Shown one piece after another: positions 62,293-64,000 of a DNA stretch of 64,000 nt. The notes beneath the pieces were generated by a model that was not told where the DNA came from, searched no databases, and worked only from the letters and a program-made list of their open reading frames with translations. Position 1 is the stretch's first letter, and every line of letters starts with the position of its first letter. The DNA comes from a virus, in IMG/VR virus record IMGVR_UViG_3300044712_001034, positions 30,080 through 94,079 of that record, one strand, 5' to 3'. A program made the position numbers and the translations under genes.

Positions 62293-62796
62293 ATGCCATA
62301 TAACATGGATAAAGATTTAGGGGGAGATAGTAAAGAGAATGATACCTGGATGGAGTTGTCAAGGGGTTATAAAACATTAATAGATCCGGAATACTATGAG
62401 CAATTATCTAAATACAAATGGCATGTGCAATCATGTAAAAGTCAATTATATGCCGCTACAATTATTAATAGAAAAACAGTTTATTTACATAGACTATTAT
62501 TTAATAATCCCACAGAGCATATAGTAGATCATATAAACCACGACACTTTAGATAACAGAAAACACAATCTTAGGTTAGTTAGCAAACAACAAAATTCTTT
62601 TAATTCCAGACCTAAAAACAAGTTATATCCTAAAGGAGTTTGTTTTGATAAACAAACTGGTAAATATATAGCGCAAATAATGATAAACAGTAAAAACTAT
62701 AAATTGGGTCGCTACACTACACCAGAAGAAGCGGCTAATGTTTATGGTGCAAAAGCCCAAGAATTATTTGGTAATTATAATTATAAAGGAGATTAG
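62293..62796 (+). CDS. HNH-AP2 homing endonuclease fused to phage small-gene start
   Basis: The first 19 residues (MPYNMDKDLGGDSKENDTW) resemble the opening of the next gene. From Met20 it is an HNH endonuclease (VDHINHDTLDNRKHNLRLV near 78-97) with a C-terminal AP2 DNA-binding domain (KGVCFDKQTGKY, LGRYTT). The only strong ribosome site (AAGGAGG) precedes the first Met. It looks as if the mobile gene landed in a small gene and uses its start. Confidence 0.85.
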   Translation: MPYNMDKDLGGDSKENDTWMELSRGYKTLIDPEYYEQLSKYKWHVQSCKSQLYAATIINRKTVYLHRLLFNNPTEHIVDHINHDTLDNRKHNLRLVSKQQNSFNSRPKNKLYPKGVCFDKQTGKYIAQIMINSKNYKLGRYTTPEEAANVYGAKAQELFGNYNYKGD

Positions 62797-62798
62797 AT

Positions 62799-63029
62799 AT
62801 GCCATACAATATTGAAGGTGGTGATACACCGGAAAGCACACAATTTATGGAAGATTGTATCCAGAAAGTAATGAAAAAAGGCGCAGATAAAAGCAAAGCA
62901 GTAGCAATCTGTAAAGTAAGCTTTAGAAATATGAAGCGCAATGAAAAGAACATGAAAAAGAATCATGAGTCAAATCATAAAGAAGATCCTAAACATGAAA
63001 AGGGTAAGGAGGATAAAGAAAATGCCTAA
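62799..63029 (+). CDS. Small charged protein, 76 aa
   Basis: Begins MPYN like the upstream fused gene. The conserved part reads DCIQKVMKKGADKSKAVAICK, a pattern seen in phage proteins that also occur as fusions. The C-terminus is Lys/Glu/His-rich and disordered. Likely the intact paralog of the gene hit by the HNH element. Confidence 0.75.
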   Translation: MPYNIEGGDTPESTQFMEDCIQKVMKKGADKSKAVAICKVSFRNMKRNEKNMKKNHESNHKEDPKHEKGKEDKENA

Positions 63030-63066
63030 GAAAGGTAAGAAATCAACAAGAAAAGGTAAATGCTAA
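63022..63066 (+). CDS. Basic micropeptide, 14 aa
   Basis: ATG after a perfect AAGGAGG, frame stops at 63066. 14 residues, seven of them Lys or Arg. Overlaps the previous stop. It may be a real tiny late peptide or translation-coupling ORF. Confidence 0.5.
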   Translation: MPKKGKKSTRKGKC

Positions 63067-63079
63067 TAATATCTAATAA

Positions 63080-63112
63080 TAGCCAGTATATAACAATACT
63101 GGCTAATTTTTT
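63080..63112 (+). terminator. Late-operon terminator
   Basis: 10-bp stem TAGCCAGTAT/ATACTGGCTA, 6-nt loop, then TTTTTT. Ends the rightward transcript. Confidence 0.92.
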
Positions 63113-63301
63113 ACCTATTTATATTATATACTAATTTAGTATACGTTTCTAAATTGAAAAATTTTTTACATTTAAATTTTTTGGGGTCGTTTTATTGTAA
63201 ATTATGTGAGTTACATCAAATAGGAAATATATAAGTAGCGTCTTTAGGTTATAAATAAAAACGTGTATTACACGTCTGTGAGTGACACACGGGGGCCTGG
63301 T
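63113..63301. other. Non-coding AT-rich spacer with palindromes
   Basis: No convincing ORF. It has a TATACTAA/TTAGTATA palindrome near 63129-63145, a run of A/T, and a perfect ACGTGT-ATT-ACACGT hairpin at 63261-63275. Lies between convergent operons. Confidence 0.5.
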
Positions 63302-63343
63302 GTAAAATAAATCCCCCCGGTTTTATTTTACTACCGGGGGGAT
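63302..63343 (-). terminator. Leftward terminator with alternative hairpin
   Basis: 11-bp GC-rich stem at 63311-63321/63333-63343; in the leftward RNA it is followed by ATTTATTTTAC. A second stem (63302-63311 with 63322-63331) excludes it. It should stop leftward RNA from the genes at 63362-64000. Confidence 0.75.
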
Positions 63344-63361
63344 AGAAAGTATTAATATTCG

Positions 63362-63559
63362 CTATTCAATTTTATACTTGACTAGATATGATGTGATTAT
63401 ATCCAATATGTAGGAAAGTTTACTTCCCACAACCCTAAAGAAAACTTTATCACTTAGGGTATACACAAAATCCACTTGATAATAATTATCCTCCCTTTCA
63501 ATAATGTAAATAACCGCAAGATCATAAACCAAGCGCGCTATTATCCTCTTATAACCCAT
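63362..63559 (-). CDS. Hypothetical protein, 65 aa
   Basis: Unrecognised; beta-alpha mixture, overlaps the upstream gene by 11 bases. Last gene before the leftward terminator. Confidence 0.68.
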   Translation of the reverse strand: MGYKRIIARLVYDLAVIYIIEREDNYYQVDFVYTLSDKVFFRVVGSKLSYILDIITSYLVKYKIE

Positions 63560-63743
63560 AGATAAATGACCTTATCGTTACAATCCCAAAACTTATAACT
63601 TGACTCGCTAAATATACTGCAGCTACAATCAGGATAAATTGTAGCACGTGCTTTACTGCAAACGCTACAATTCGATACAGAAAAGGAAAACACACCCAAC
63701 AAATTACCACAATTCCCAAAAGTACTAGAATGTTTGTTATCAT
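63549..63743 (-). CDS. Small membrane protein, 64 aa
   Basis: Two hydrophobic helices (about 4-26 and 34-57). AGGAG upstream. May belong to a set of small phage membrane peptides seen also in the tRNA area. Confidence 0.7.
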   Translation of the reverse strand: MITNILVLLGIVVICWVCFPFLYRIVAFAVKHVLQFILIVAAVYLASQVISFGIVTIRSFIYGL

Positions 63744-63789
63744 TTCTTTTCTCCTATTTTCTGAAAAAATTCTTTCCTCTATTAAAAAG

Positions 63790-63821
63790 AAAATGGGAGA
63801 ATATTTCTATTCTCCCATTTT
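63790..63821 (-). terminator. Leftward terminator, 14-bp stem
   Basis: AAAATGGGAGAATA/TATTCTCCCATTTT with 4-nt loop; on the minus strand the stem is followed by CTTTTT. It separates the partial gene at the right edge from the two small genes. Confidence 0.88.
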
Positions 63822-63827
63822 AGGTTA

Positions 63828-64000
63828 TTACTCTAAGGAGAGTAGATCAATACTCTCCTCTTTTTCAACGGTATTGTTAGACCTATCTCCATTATTGGAT
63901 TTTCGGCCACGTTCTGGTTTAAGAACCCATGACAATGGAGATCCCTCAAAACTTGCAAGCATAGAAATAAAGTCAAACTGCACTACCTTTATTGAAATGT
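63828..64000 (-). CDS. Unknown protein, partial (C-terminus only)
   Basis: Open leftward frame of 56 complete codons plus TAA, entering from the right edge. The last residues are charged (KEEESIDLLSLE type) and there are Arg/Lys/Asn-rich disordered parts before. No family can be named from this piece. Codon use is like that of an expressed gene. Confidence 0.6.
   Translation of the reverse strand, partial: ISIKVVQFDFISMLASFEGSPLSWVLKPERGRKSNNGDRSNNTVEKEESIDLLSLE

Noticed and set aside
1-64000. Prophage, integrase or insertion sequences
   Set aside because: No integrase, repressor, transposase, terminal inverted repeats or attachment site was seen.

Overview
The window is part of a low-GC tailed-phage genome. 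It is a siphovirus by gene content: terminase, portal, capsid, a tail tube and a very long tape measure protein are present, but no contractile sheath. No integrase, repressor or other lysogeny gene is visible, so a virulent lifestyle is likely. The host is probably a low-GC, Gram-positive-like bacterium, because ribosome binding sites are strong AGGAG types, promoters are clear sigma-70/sigma-A types, and the lysozyme is a GH25 enzyme. The host cannot be named from sequence alone. All three standard stop codons are used.

The layout is two divergent arms with a switch region at about 17.0-17.35 kb. The leftward arm (minus strand, 17.0 kb down to 1, continuing off the left edge) holds replication and nucleotide metabolism. 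Its genes include a DUF3102-like protein, an RNase H-like protein, a family A DNA polymerase, a RecA-like recombinase, a gp32-like ssDNA-binding protein, a DnaB helicase, an Hjc-like resolvase, a Cas4/RecB-like nuclease, a DEDD exonuclease, a dNMP kinase, a dCMP deaminase-like protein and many small proteins. It ends in an array of 14 recognisable tRNA genes (1.4-3.2 kb) mixed with tiny ORFs and structured RNA. An N4/N6 adenine methyltransferase is cut by the left edge. The arm is driven by a family of near-identical promoters (TACTTGACA, 16-17 bp, TATAAT).

The rightward arm (plus strand, 17.3-63.1 kb) starts with a thioredoxin-like protein, a C5-cytosine methyltransferase, a C2H2 protein and a probable small terminase. 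A compact glycan cassette follows at 20.3-28.3 kb: a GT11-like fucosyltransferase, several other glycosyltransferases, three SAM methyltransferases, UDP-galactopyranose mutase, heptose-7-P kinase and sedoheptulose-7-P isomerase. The lysozyme, large terminase, portal, protease/scaffold and major capsid protein come next. The capsid gene is split by a group I intron carrying a LAGLIDADG endonuclease. Then come head-tail connectors (with a GT4 glycosyltransferase among them), the tail tube, frameshifted tail chaperones, the tape measure, the tail tip, collagen-like and lectin-like fibres, and a lysis/membrane region that includes a membrane-anchored PAS protein. An HNH-AP2 homing endonuclease is fused to a small phage gene near 62.3 kb.

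At the right edge, minus-strand genes (63.36-64.0 kb) converge on the late arm across back-to-back terminators. If the molecule is circular or circularly permuted, these are probably the distal end of the leftward arm, and the genome is larger than 64 kb.

The strongest candidates for something new are the glycan cassette (perhaps decorating the collagen-like fibre or capsid), the PAS-containing membrane protein in the lysis region, the structured RNA inside the tRNA array, the aberrant tRNAs, and an apparent AUA-initiated tail gene.
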